Shown here piece after piece: positions 50,733-59,237 of a stretch of 64,000 nucleotides of DNA. A model generated the notes under the pieces. The model was given only the letters and a program-made list of their open reading frames with translations. It was not told the origin of the DNA and did no database searches. Every line of letters starts with the position of its first letter. The first letter of the stretch is position 1. Source of the DNA: Streptomyces filipinensis (GTDB taxonomy: Bacteria; Actinomycetota; Actinomycetes; Streptomycetales; Streptomycetaceae); the NCBI RefSeq assembly GCF_014649495.1, contig NZ_BMTD01000026.1, forward strand, positions 1 to 64,000. The letters run 5' to 3'. A program made the translations under genes and the position numbers.

Positions 50733-51239
50733 ATGGAACCTCGTTCCTCGGGGCTGCAACGGCTCGTACGCGAGGTGGCCAAGTTCGGCGCCGTCGGCGG
50801 CGCGGGCATCTTTGTCAATCTCGGTGTGTTCAACCTGGTCCGGCACGTCTCCGACCTGCCGGTGGTGCGCGCCAGCATCATCGCGACGGTGGTCGCGATC
50901 GTCTTCAACTACGTGGGCTTCCGCTACTGGACGTACCGGGACCGTGACAAGAACGGCCGCACCAAGGAACTCACGCTGTTCCTGTTCTTCAGCGCGATCG
51001 GCCTGGTGATCGAGAACGGCGTGCTGTACCTGGCGACCTACGGCTTCGGCTGGGACAGCCCGCTGCAGAGCAACGTCTTCAAGTTCCTCGGCATCGGCAT
51101 CGCGACCCTGTTCCGCTTCTGGTCGTACCGCACCTGGGTGTTCCGCGCGCAGCCGGCACGGGAGGCGGAGTCGATCCTGGCGGCCGAGTCGCGCAAGCCG
51201 CACCCCGAGCCGGAGCCGAAGTCCCAGCGGGTTCCCTAG
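50733..51239 (+). CDS. GtrA family membrane protein
   Basis: A 168-residue protein with four membrane helices (about 12-32, 40-58, 80-100 and 112-130) and a C-terminal charged tail. FGAVGGAGIFVNLGVFNL and RFWSYRTWVF are typical of GtrA, proposed to flip polyprenyl-phosphate sugars across the membrane. The ATG at 50733 has GGGAG 9 nt upstream; TAGCAT at 50688 looks like the promoter -10, which would place the earlier in-frame ATG at 50691 outside the mRNA. It fits the glycan-assembly theme of the window. Confidence 0.88.
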   Translation: MEPRSSGLQRLVREVAKFGAVGGAGIFVNLGVFNLVRHVSDLPVVRASIIATVVAIVFNYVGFRYWTYRDRDKNGRTKELTLFLFFSAIGLVIENGVLYLATYGFGWDSPLQSNVFKFLGIGIATLFRFWSYRTWVFRAQPAREAESILAAESRKPHPEPEPKSQRVP

Positions 51240-51246
51240 CCGGGCC

Positions 51247-52518
51247 TCAACGGACCGTCGGCCGGTCCTCCTCCGGCTTGCGGGCCGGGGGCGTGCGGGA
51301 GAGGAACAGCCCGAACACCGGCGGCTGGGCCTGCAGCAGCTCCAGTCGGCCGCCGTCGGCCTCCGCGAGGTCACGGGCGACGGCCAGGCCGATCCCGGTG
51401 GAGTTGCGTCCACTGATCGTCCGCTCGAAGATCCGCGCGCCGAGGTCGGCCGGGACGCCGGGGCCCTCGTCGGTGACCTCCACCACGGCCTGGTTGCCGG
51501 TGACCCGGGTACGCAGCGCGACCGTGCCGCCGCCGTGCATGAGGGAGTTCTCGATCAGCGCCGCCAGCACCTGGGCGACCGCGCCCGGCGTGCCGACGGC
51601 CTGCAGATGCCGCTTGCCGGAGCTGACGATGGCCCGGTTGGCACTGCGGTAGGCGGGCCGCCACTCGGCGAGCTGCTGCTGGATGACCTCGTCCAGGTCG
51701 AAGGTCACGGCGGAGCCGGTGCGCGGGTCGCGGGAGTTGGTCAGCAACCGCTCGACCACGTCGGTGAGCCGCTCGACCTGGGTGAGGGCGACGTTCGCCT
51801 CTTCCTTCACGGTGTCCGGGTCGTCGGTGAGGGTGATCTCCTCAAGCCGCATGGACAGCGCGGTCAGCGGGGTGCGCAGCTGGTGGGAGGCGTCCGCCGC
51901 GAGGCGCCGCTCGGCGGTCAGCATGCGCCCGATCCGCTCGGCGGAGGAGTCCAGCACATCGGCGACCCGGTCCAGCTCGGGAACGCCGTACCGCTTGTGC
52001 CGTGGGCGCGGGTCGCCGGAGCCGAGCCGTTCGGCGGTCTCGGCGAGGTCGGTCAGCGGGGAGGCGAGCCGGTTGGCCTGCCGTACGGCGAGCAGCACCG
52101 CGGCGACGACCGCGAGCAGCGCCACCAGCGCGATGATCAGCAGGGTCCGGCCGACCTCGCGGGTCACCGCGGAGCGCGGCTCCTGCACGGTGACCTTCTC
52201 GCCCTCCTCGCCCGTCTGCGAGGCGCTGATGACGTCGCCCCGCGGCTGGGTGCCGATCTCGATCGGCGGCCTGCCGGGCATGCGGATCACCGCGTACTGG
52301 TCCTTGCTGACCGGGTTGCGCAGCACGTCCGCGTTGACGTTCTCCGCGGCGAGGATCCGGCTGTCCACGATGCTGGCCAGCCGCACCGCCTCGGACTCCA
52401 CCCGCTCCTGGGCGCTGTTGCTGATCGTCCGGCTCTCGACGATCACCAGGGAGATGCCGAAGACGGCGATCACCACGAGGACGACGGCGAGGGTGGACTG
52501 GATGAGTCGTCGGCGCAT
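51247..52518 (-). CDS. Sensor histidine kinase
   Basis: A 423-residue kinase. Helices at about 5-27 and 124-146 flank a 95-residue extracytoplasmic sensor. A HAMP linker (about 150-200), HisKA with His212 in DASHQLRTPLTAL, and HATPase_c with N box ALIENSLMHGG, G1 DEGPGVP and G2 NSTGIGLAVARDL complete it. The operon order regulator-kinase places it 40 bp downstream of the response regulator. The ligand is unknown. It converges on the GtrA gene with 7 bp between stops. Confidence 0.95.
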   Translation of the reverse strand: MRRRLIQSTLAVVLVVIAVFGISLVIVESRTISNSAQERVESEAVRLASIVDSRILAAENVNADVLRNPVSKDQYAVIRMPGRPPIEIGTQPRGDVISASQTGEEGEKVTVQEPRSAVTREVGRTLLIIALVALLAVVAAVLLAVRQANRLASPLTDLAETAERLGSGDPRPRHKRYGVPELDRVADVLDSSAERIGRMLTAERRLAADASHQLRTPLTALSMRLEEITLTDDPDTVKEEANVALTQVERLTDVVERLLTNSRDPRTGSAVTFDLDEVIQQQLAEWRPAYRSANRAIVSSGKRHLQAVGTPGAVAQVLAALIENSLMHGGGTVALRTRVTGNQAVVEVTDEGPGVPADLGARIFERTISGRNSTGIGLAVARDLAEADGGRLELLQAQPPVFGLFLSRTPPARKPEEDRPTVR

Positions 52519-52558
52519 GTTCCGTTACCTGAGGTGCTCGCTGGGTCCCGGGAGGGGC

Positions 52559-53236
52559 TCAGCTCTTCTCGAAGCGGAAGCCCACGCCTCGTACGGTGGC
52601 GATGTAGCGCGGGTTCGCCGCGTCGTCGCCGAGCTTCTTGCGCAGCCAGGAGATGTGCATGTCCAGGGTCTTGGTGGACGACCACCACGTGGTGTCCCAG
52701 ACCTCGCGCATCAGCTGGTCGCGGGTGACGACCCGGCCGGCGTCCCGCACCAGTACCCGCAGCAGGTCGAACTCCTTGGCGGTGAGCTGCAGTTCCTCGT
52801 CGCCCATCCACGCCCGGTGCGACTCGACGTCGATCCGTACGCCGTGCGTGGCCGGCGGCTGCTGCGGCTCGGCGGCACCGCGCCGCAGCAGCGCCCGCAC
52901 CCGGGCGAGCAGTTCGGCGAGCCGGAAGGGCTTGGTGACGTAGTCGTCGGCGCCCGCGTCCAGGCCGACGACGGTGTCCACCTCGTCGGCCCGCGCGGTC
53001 AGGATGAGGATCGGCACGGTGTGGCCGTCGGCCCGCAGCCGGCGGGCGACCTCCAGGCCGTCCATGCCCGGCAGGCCCAGGTCCAGTACGACCAGATCGA
53101 CACCGCCCTGCATTCCGGCGTCGAGTGCGGTGGGTCCGTCCTCGCGCACCTCGACCTCGTAACCTTCCCGGCGCAGGGCGCGGGCCAGCGGCTCCGAGAT
53201 GGACGCGTCGTCCTCGGCGAGCAGTACACGGGTCAT
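52559..53236 (-). CDS. OmpR/PhoB-family response regulator
   Basis: A 225-residue regulator. The receiver domain has the acidic pair in LLAEDDAS, phospho-acceptor Asp52 in VLDLGLPGMDG, the Thr of LILTARAD and the Lys of YVTKPF. The winged helix (about 130-222) holds RVVTRDQLMREVWDTTWWSSTKTLDMHISWLRKK-type sequence and GVGFRFE at the end. TACCAT ends 6 nt before the ATG and no ribosome-binding site exists, so the mRNA should be leaderless. Confidence 0.95.
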   Translation of the reverse strand: MTRVLLAEDDASISEPLARALRREGYEVEVREDGPTALDAGMQGGVDLVVLDLGLPGMDGLEVARRLRADGHTVPILILTARADEVDTVVGLDAGADDYVTKPFRLAELLARVRALLRRGAAEPQQPPATHGVRIDVESHRAWMGDEELQLTAKEFDLLRVLVRDAGRVVTRDQLMREVWDTTWWSSTKTLDMHISWLRKKLGDDAANPRYIATVRGVGFRFEKS

Positions 53237-53242
53237 GAGGTG

Positions 53243-53248
53243 ATGGTA
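53243..53248 (-). promoter_or_regulatory. -10 of the two-component operon (leaderless)
   Basis: The minus strand reads TACCAT, ending 6 nt before the response-regulator ATG. Confidence 0.5.
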
Positions 53249-53408
53249 GACCGCCCGTGCACGGCGCCGGGGTGTGATCGCTCCCAGGAACTCTTACCTT
53301 CGCACACGGCTGGTACGAACCATTGCTCTGGGGATGCGATCGTAGGAGAGACCTTCGAATGCGTTTCCGTGGTTCCCCCGACACCTGTGATCCGCGTCTC
53401 AAGTCCTT

Positions 53409-53436
53409 CCATATCCGGCAGTGTCCTGCCGTATGG
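53409..53436. promoter_or_regulatory. Bulged hairpin upstream of the peptide transporter
   Basis: CCATA-tc-CGGCAG pairs with CTGCCG-TATGG around a TGTC loop. It lies in the 495-bp gap 53237-53731, which otherwise holds only the dyad at 53510 and no gene. Confidence 0.4.
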
Positions 53437-53509
53437 TGACCTGAACGCCTGTAGTACACCGGGGACCTTTGGCGCTCACTTGACGCTGAGGGTCTCTTTT
53501 GTGTGCGGG

Positions 53510-53523
53510 CTGATCAAGATCAG
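53510..53523. promoter_or_regulatory. Inverted repeat upstream of the peptide transporter
   Basis: CTGATC-AA-GATCAG is a perfect 14-bp dyad 25 bp downstream of a TTGACG (53480-53485). It may be an operator of the transporter gene. Confidence 0.4.
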
Positions 53524-53731
53524 CCTTGAAAGGAATGACCTCTGGCCGGGCTCCGGACGCATCGTCGCGTCGGGGCGTGGATCCCGGTGGTCGCCGTCCG
53601 CCGCTTCCGAGACCCGGAAACGGACTCCCCCTGGGCGTTGGGGGGTGGACGACCGACCCTGCCGGTGCCGGCCGCACCCCCACCGGGCGCGCAACGCTCC
53701 AGCAGCGCGTCCCGACCAGCAAGGAACGACC

Positions 53732-55237
53732 ATGGCGTCCAGCCTGACGAAGGACTCGGTCCGCCCGGGCACCCCCGGTTCCGAGAAGACCTTCTTCGGC
53801 CACCCCCGCGGCCTGGCCACTCTCTTCATGACCGAGATGTGGGAGCGCTTCTCCTACTACGGCATGAGGGCCCTGCTCCCGCTGTACCTGGTGGCCCCGG
53901 GTGGCCTGCACCTGAACGCGGGCACGGCGACGGCGATCTACTCGGTGTACGTGTCGCTCGTGTACCTGCTCGCCCTCCCCGGCGGCTGGTTCGCCGACCG
54001 CGTGCTCGGCCCCCGCAAGACGGTCGCCGTCGCGGGTCTGATCATCATGCTCGGCCATCTGTGCCTCGCGCTGCCCGTGGCCGCCAGCTTCTTCGTCGGC
54101 CTGGGCCTCGTCGCCATCGGTTCGGGTCTGCTGAAGGCCAACATCTCCACGATGGTCGGCCACCTCTACAAGGGTCCGGAGGACCCGCGCCGCGACGGTG
54201 GCTTCACGCTCTTCTACATCGGCATCAACGTCGGTGCCTTCGTCGCGCCGCTGGTCATCGGCACCGTCGGTGAGAACGTCAACTGGCACCTGGGCTTCGC
54301 GCTGGCCGCGCTCGGCATGGCGCTGGGTCTGGCCCAGTACCTGCTGGGCGGCCGTCACCTGAGCGCGAAGAGCAGCGAGGTCCCGACCCCGCTAACGGCC
54401 GACGAGAAGTCCGCCACCCTGCGCAAGGGCCTGATCTGGCTGGCCGTCGCCGCGGTCTTCTACGGTGTCGTCGGCGGCACCGGCCACTTCACCCTGAACT
54501 GGGCGCTGATCCCGCTCACCCTCATCGGTCTGCTCGTGCCGATCCTGGTCATCACCCGCATCCACCGGGACAAGGACCTGAGCGCCGACGAGCGCTCGAA
54601 GGTGTCGGCGTACGTCTGGTTCTTCGTCGCCGCCGCCGTCTTCTGGATGATCTACGACCAGGGTGGTTCGACCCTGTCGCTGTTCGCCGAGAAGAGCGCG
54701 AAGAACTCGATCCTCGGCTGGGAGTTCCCGGTCTCCTGGTACCAGTCGGTCAACCCGGTCATGATCATGGCCCTGGCGCCGGTCTTCGCCTGGCTGTGGC
54801 TGTGGCTGAACCGCCGCGGCCAGGAGCCGAGCACGATCGTGAAGTTCGCCTCCGGACTGGTCCTGATCGGTGCGTCGTTCTTCCTGTTCCTCGCCCCGCT
54901 GTCGGTCGCCGAGGGCGGTCACAAGGCCGCGGCGATGTGGCTGGTCGCGATCTACTTCGTGCAGACGATCGGTGAGCTGACGCTGTCCCCGGTGGGTCTG
55001 TCGGTGACGACGAAGATGGCGCCGAAGAAGTACGCCTCCCAGATGATGGGCGTGTGGTTCCTCGCGGTCACCGCGGGTGACTCGCTCACCGCGCTGATGT
55101 CGAACCCGGCCGTCGGCGGGGTCAACCTCGACAAGATGGGCTACGTCGGCCTGGAGGCCGTGCTCGCCGTGCTCGCCGGTGTCGCGGTGTGGATCTACCG
55201 CAAGAAGGTCAACAAGCTCATGGGCGACGTCCACTGA
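53732..55237 (+). CDS. Proton-dependent oligopeptide transporter (POT/PTR2 family)
   Basis: A 501-residue MFS protein with about 14 helices that imports di- and tripeptides with protons. The ExxERFxYYG motif is seen as EMWERFSYYGMRALL near residue 36. The PTR2 signature is FTLFYIGINVGAFVAP and a conserved ELTLSPVGLS lies in the C-terminal half. The ATG has AAGGAA 6 nt upstream. It has a long upstream region with two inverted repeats and a strong terminator after it. The divergent two-component system may or may not control it. Confidence 0.95.
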   Translation: MASSLTKDSVRPGTPGSEKTFFGHPRGLATLFMTEMWERFSYYGMRALLPLYLVAPGGLHLNAGTATAIYSVYVSLVYLLALPGGWFADRVLGPRKTVAVAGLIIMLGHLCLALPVAASFFVGLGLVAIGSGLLKANISTMVGHLYKGPEDPRRDGGFTLFYIGINVGAFVAPLVIGTVGENVNWHLGFALAALGMALGLAQYLLGGRHLSAKSSEVPTPLTADEKSATLRKGLIWLAVAAVFYGVVGGTGHFTLNWALIPLTLIGLLVPILVITRIHRDKDLSADERSKVSAYVWFFVAAAVFWMIYDQGGSTLSLFAEKSAKNSILGWEFPVSWYQSVNPVMIMALAPVFAWLWLWLNRRGQEPSTIVKFASGLVLIGASFFLFLAPLSVAEGGHKAAAMWLVAIYFVQTIGELTLSPVGLSVTTKMAPKKYASQMMGVWFLAVTAGDSLTALMSNPAVGGVNLDKMGYVGLEAVLAVLAGVAVWIYRKKVNKLMGDVH

Positions 55238-55258
55238 CGTCCCCTGACACAGCTCGCT

Positions 55259-55298
55259 GAAGAGGGCCACCACATCTGCGGATGCGGTGGCCCTCTTC
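55259..55298. terminator. Bidirectional terminator
   Basis: GAAGAGGGCCACCACATC and GATGCGGTGGCCCTCTTC pair over 18 bp with one mismatch on a TGCG loop, between the convergent transporter and the surface-protein operon. Confidence 0.9.
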
Positions 55299-55309
55299 GC
55301 GTCAGGGGG

Positions 55310-56587
55310 TCAGCGTGTCCTGCGTCCCGGCAGGAACGTGAACACCGCCCCGCCCAGCAGGATCGCCGTGCCGGCCACCAGGCCGAGCGCCTTCAGGGCG
55401 CCGTGGTCGCTCGCCCCGGTCTCGGCGAGGCCGCCGGAGCCGCTGCCGCCGCTGGTTCCGCCGGTCGAGCCCGTCGAGCCGCCGGAAGTGGACGTGCCGC
55501 CGGACGACCCGCCCTGCTGCCTGCTGGTGTCCAGGGTCAGCGAGACCTCGGTCCTGGTCGGTGTGCACGTCGTGGTCGTGCCGAGCGCCTTGACCGTCAG
55601 GACACCCGGGGACAGCGTCGAACTGCCGCTCGCGCCGGGCTTGTAGGTGCCGGTGAGGTCCGGGATGGCGATCGGGTCGCCGGACTTGATGGGGTTGGGG
55701 TTGGCCGGCCCCTCCACGTGCACGGTGCCCTTGTCGGCCCCGCCCAGCACCACCTCCATGGAGGGCTTCACGGAGTCCTTCGGGATGTCGGCGGGGCTGT
55801 TCATCACCGACTTCTTGAACTTGACGGTGAGGCCGAACTCGCCGCCGTTCTTCCTTGCGTTGATCTGCACCGGCGAGGTCGCGTTCTTGTCGCCGATCGG
55901 GGTCTTGCAGGCGTAGGGGATCTGCACCTCCTTGCCGGTGAAGTCGGTCTGGCCGCTGCCGCCGGTCGCGGTCGGGGTGGCCGAGGCCGTGGGGGTGCTC
56001 GACCGGGTCGGAGTGGCCGACTTCGTCGGTGTCGGACCGGACGTGCCGCCACCACCCGTCACCTGGATCGTCGCCGCCTTCTGCACGGTCTCCTTCGGCG
56101 TGCACCTGGTGTCCGTCGACATCGCGTTGACGGTGTACGCGTCCGGCGTCAGCGTCACCTCGCCGGCGGCCGTCAGCTTGACGCTGCCCTTCATGTCGGA
56201 CAGCACCATGGCGCCGCCCTTGGGGATCGCCGGGTTCTGCCGCGCCCCCTGCATCGCGATGTCGGCGCTCTGCGCGCCGGCCGCCTTCAGCACGCCGGAC
56301 GGCTGGACCGAGTTGGCGGGCAGGTCGATGATGTCGGGGTTCTTGGACGCCGCCTGGACGAACTTCCACACGACGTCCACCGTGTCGCCGACCTTCGCCG
56401 TGGCCGGCGCGGTGATCTCGACCTTCGTGGTGCCGTCGACCGGGCTGATGCCCGCCGGCGGCACACAGTGGGTGGCGTACGCCACCTCGGCCGCCTGCGC
56501 GGGGCTCGCGGCGAGGCCCAGCAGGACGCCCGCACCGCTCAGCGCCAGCGCGGCGCCCGCGGCCGTCCCTCTCCTTCGGATGCTCAC
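55310..56587 (-). CDS. Sortase-anchored surface protein, LAETG signal, two repeated beta domains
   Basis: A 425-residue secreted protein. The signal peptide ends at SPAQAAEV. Two related domains follow (about 36-170 and 215-345), each with a pair of Cys (HCVPP..RCTPK; YACKTP..TCTPT), joined by a Thr/Pro/Ser-rich spacer. A Gly/Ser-rich stalk leads to the sorting signal LAETG, a helix and a GRRTR tail. LAxTG is the motif recognised by class E sortases of Streptomyces. The second domain is closely related to the single domain of the protein at 59238. The GTG start overlaps the previous stop (GTGA). It is the last gene of the operon. Confidence 0.88.
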   Translation of the reverse strand: MSIRRRGTAAGAALALSGAGVLLGLAASPAQAAEVAYATHCVPPAGISPVDGTTKVEITAPATAKVGDTVDVVWKFVQAASKNPDIIDLPANSVQPSGVLKAAGAQSADIAMQGARQNPAIPKGGAMVLSDMKGSVKLTAAGEVTLTPDAYTVNAMSTDTRCTPKETVQKAATIQVTGGGGTSGPTPTKSATPTRSSTPTASATPTATGGSGQTDFTGKEVQIPYACKTPIGDKNATSPVQINARKNGGEFGLTVKFKKSVMNSPADIPKDSVKPSMEVVLGGADKGTVHVEGPANPNPIKSGDPIAIPDLTGTYKPGASGSSTLSPGVLTVKALGTTTTCTPTRTEVSLTLDTSRQQGGSSGGTSTSGGSTGSTGGTSGGSGSGGLAETGASDHGALKALGLVAGTAILLGGAVFTFLPGRRTR

Positions 56588-57672
56588 GTGGGTCCCTTCG
56601 TGGTGGGAGTCGTCGGACTCGTCGGGCTGTCGGTGTGCGGTGCGGAGAGCCGGCCGGCCGGGTCGCCCGGGACGGAGTCCGGGGCGAACCACGGCAGGGT
56701 CGGGCGCGTGGGGGGCGGTCCGGGGGTGCGGGAGCGCGGCAGCCACGGGATGGGCCGGGGCCGGCGCCGGTGGCCGTCGTGGCGGGCGCCGCCCGGGCGG
56801 CGCGGCCGTAGCCGGTCCACCACCGCCATGCCGATGCGGAACAGCGCGGCGGGGACCACCAGGCAGAGCAGGATCCAGAACAGCGTCACGCCCCAGGGGC
56901 GGCCGACGCCCCACGGCTGCTCGGCGAGGATCTTGCCGTCGTACTTCAGGGACACGGTGTAGTCGCCGTGCGCTCCGGCGGACAGCTCGACCGGCAGCCT
57001 GACCTCGGCGCGCCGGCCGGGCGCCAGGGTGCCCTGCCACTGCCGGTCGTCCCACTGCGGGGCGAAGACGCCGTGCGCGGAGCCGACCTGGAAGACCGGG
57101 TCCTTGACCGCGCTGGTGCCGGTGTTGCCGACGGTGAAGACCAGGGTGCGGCTGGGCGGCGCCCCGAACCAGGTCAGCGGGCCGCTGGAGCCGGTCAGCC
57201 GGGTGTCGGACAGGATCGCCAGCCGGCCGCCGGTGGTTTCGGCGGGCAGCGGGGCGACGGGGTGCCCGGCGACCTTCAGGGCGGCGTCCGACTCCGCCCC
57301 GGCGCCGGTGACGGTGGCCACGTGCACCACACAGGGGCAGGGCACGGGCGGTTCGGCGACCGGGAGTCTCCGGCTGAAGGCGCCCCGGGCGTCGGTGGTC
57401 ACGGCCCGGCCGTCGCCGTTGGCACAGGAGTTGGTGCCGCCGACGACACCCCGGGACGGTGTGGCCCGCCCGCAGACCAACAGCATCAGCAACGTGTGCG
57501 ACCGCCAGCCGGTGCCGGTGACGGTGACCGACCCGCCGGTGCCGGCCTGCGCTGCCGACAGCTTCACGACCGGCCCGTCCGCCGCGTTCGCCCGGCCGCC
57601 CACCGGCAGCAGAAGCAGCGCGAGCACCGCCACCACCGCCGACAGCCGCGGCATCCTCACCTTCCGGCTCAC
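56584..57672 (-). CDS. Secreted or membrane-anchored beta-sandwich protein
   Basis: A 362-residue protein with a signal peptide (VVAVLALLLLPVGGRANA). A first domain (about 32-130) has four Cys in VCGRAT, TNSCANG and PCPCVV and resembles neocarzinostatin-like/Ig folds. A second Ig-like domain (about 140-250) is followed by one helix (about 255-280) and a cytoplasmic Arg/Pro/Thr-rich tail. Both ends overlap neighbours by 4 nt (GTGA), so it is made with them in fixed ratio. I do not recognise a catalytic site; a structural or adhesive role at the surface is inferred. Confidence 0.78.
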   Translation of the reverse strand: MSRKVRMPRLSAVVAVLALLLLPVGGRANAADGPVVKLSAAQAGTGGSVTVTGTGWRSHTLLMLLVCGRATPSRGVVGGTNSCANGDGRAVTTDARGAFSRRLPVAEPPVPCPCVVHVATVTGAGAESDAALKVAGHPVAPLPAETTGGRLAILSDTRLTGSSGPLTWFGAPPSRTLVFTVGNTGTSAVKDPVFQVGSAHGVFAPQWDDRQWQGTLAPGRRAEVRLPVELSAGAHGDYTVSLKYDGKILAEQPWGVGRPWGVTLFWILLCLVVPAALFRIGMAVVDRLRPRRPGGARHDGHRRRPRPIPWLPRSRTPGPPPTRPTLPWFAPDSVPGDPAGRLSAPHTDSPTSPTTPTTKGPT

Positions 57673-59204
57673 TTCACCGCGCCTTCCGTCAGCTCACCGT
57701 CGCAGTCCCGGGCTCCGCCCGGCCCCACACCCCGCCCACCCCCCGGTCCACCGGACCCCGGCCCCCCACCCCCCACGTCACGGGGCCCCGAGACACCAGC
57801 CGACGGACCGCCGGGGGCCCGGGGGTCGGAAAGGCAGGCGCCGGGCGCTGGAACACCGGGTGACACATCGCCGGGGGCCAGTGGGTCGGACAGGCGGACA
57901 CAGGACGCCGGAACACCGGGGAGAGCACCGTCGGTTGCCGGTGGGCCGGACAGGCGCGCACCGGGCGGCAGGGCACCAGCCGACGGGCCGCCAGGGGCCG
58001 AAGTGTTGGACAGGCACGCGCCGGACGGCGGAACACCAGCCGACGAACCGCCGGGGACTGGGGCGCCGGACGCCGGGGCACCAGCCGACGAACCGTCGGG
58101 GGCCGGGGCGTCAGGCAGGCACGTGCCGGACTCCCGGGCACCGGACAAGCGAGCCCCAGACGCCGGCACACCAGACCACGCACCGTCGGCGGTCAGAGTG
58201 TGGGGCGGGCACGTGCCGGACGCCGGAACACCGGGTGGCACACCGCCGGGGGCCGGAGTGTCGGGCGGGCGCGTGGCGGACGCCCAGGCATCAGCCGACG
58301 GGGCGTCAGAGGCCTGGGCGCCGGGCGGTGGGGCGCCTTGCCCCGTGCCTTCGGGGGGCGGGTCGTCGGGTCGTGGGCGGCGGCGGCGGAGGCGGGCGGT
58401 GGTCAGCGCGGCCGCCGTCGCGAGCAGCGGGGCTCCCGTCCCCGCCACGGCCGGCCAGGGCACGAACCGGGCCGAGGCCGTCGCCGTGCCGCGGGCTCCG
58501 CCCGGGGCCGTGACCGTCAGGCAGACGTGGACGGCGTCCAGCGCGGGACGGTCGGGCCAGGACTCGCTGAGCTTCAGACGCGCGCCGGGGCGCAGGCGGA
58601 CGGGGAGCGTGCGGGGCGCGCGGTCCAGGACCCGGCCGAGGATGCCGTCCGCACGCACCGCGAGCCTCGGTACGAGGACGGTCGTACCGCGGTTGACCAG
58701 CTCGTACGTGATGCGGTCGGCGTGCACGTCGAGGTGTTCGACGGTCAGCGCGGCGAGCGTGGGTCCGCCGACGCGCAGCCGGACCGGGACGGTCGCCGTA
58801 CGCCCCCGTGCGTCCCGCGCGACGACGGCGCCGGAGCGGTCGCCGGGCGCCGCACCGGCCGGCACGGTGACGGTGAAGGGCACCTCGGCGCGGGTGCGGG
58901 CCGGGACGCGTATCGCGGTGCCGCCCTGCTCGGCGAAGACGGTCCGCAGGCCGGTGCCGGACAGCCGTACGACGACCGGCGCCCGCCCGGGGTTGGTGAC
59001 GGACACCGTGTCCTGCAGGACCGTCCCGGGTGTGCCCTCGGCGTAGAAGGACGGGCGGCCACCGCCGGCGGGCGCGACGGACCAACCCGTGGCGGCCTGG
59101 GCACGGGGCGCCGCACCCAGCGCGGCGCACAGGCAGAGGGCGGCGGGCAGGGCGGCGCGGCGCGGGCGCCGGCGGCGGATCGGTGCGGGGGCGGCGGACG
59201 GCAT
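57669..59204 (-). CDS. Membrane-anchored Ig-like protein with 20-residue repeat tail
   Basis: A 511-residue protein. A signal peptide ends near PRAQAATG. An Ig-like domain (about 40-150, DTVSVTNPGRAPVVVRL) and a second beta domain (to about 245) resemble the WxL-interacting/DUF916 type of surface proteins. A helix (VAGTGAPLLATAAALTTARL) and RRRRPRP follow. The last 200 residues or so are repeats of a 20-residue unit such as PSAGVPASGACLSDPRAPGG; each contains a Cys in many copies. The tail lies on the cytoplasmic side if the helix is a single span. It overlaps the next gene by 4 nt. Confidence 0.75.
   Translation of the reverse strand: MPSAAPAPIRRRRPRRAALPAALCLCAALGAAPRAQAATGWSVAPAGGGRPSFYAEGTPGTVLQDTVSVTNPGRAPVVVRLSGTGLRTVFAEQGGTAIRVPARTRAEVPFTVTVPAGAAPGDRSGAVVARDARGRTATVPVRLRVGGPTLAALTVEHLDVHADRITYELVNRGTTVLVPRLAVRADGILGRVLDRAPRTLPVRLRPGARLKLSESWPDRPALDAVHVCLTVTAPGGARGTATASARFVPWPAVAGTGAPLLATAAALTTARLRRRRPRPDDPPPEGTGQGAPPPGAQASDAPSADAWASATRPPDTPAPGGVPPGVPASGTCPPHTLTADGAWSGVPASGARLSGARESGTCLPDAPAPDGSSAGAPASGAPVPGGSSAGVPPSGACLSNTSAPGGPSAGALPPGARLSGPPATDGALPGVPASCVRLSDPLAPGDVSPGVPAPGACLSDPRAPGGPSAGVSGPRDVGGGGPGSGGPGGGRGVGPGGARDCDGELTEGAVK
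57795..58334. repeat. Tandem coding repeat, 60-bp unit with 15-bp quantised deletions
   Basis: Ten units begin with ACCAGC- or ACCGG-like sequence at 57795, 57855, 57915, 57975, 58035, 58080, 58140, 58170, 58230 and 58290. Seven units are 60 bp, two are 45 bp and one is 30 bp, so all lengths are multiples of 15 bp. The reading frame is kept throughout. Confidence 0.85.
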
Positions 59205-59237
59205 GGGCGGCTCCAGCGGGACCTGGGGTGCGTCGGG

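Noticed and set aside
57669..59204. Repeat tail as a separate overlapping gene
   Set aside because: No start with ribosome-binding site inside, and the frame continues directly from the upstream domains to the coupled GTGA junction.
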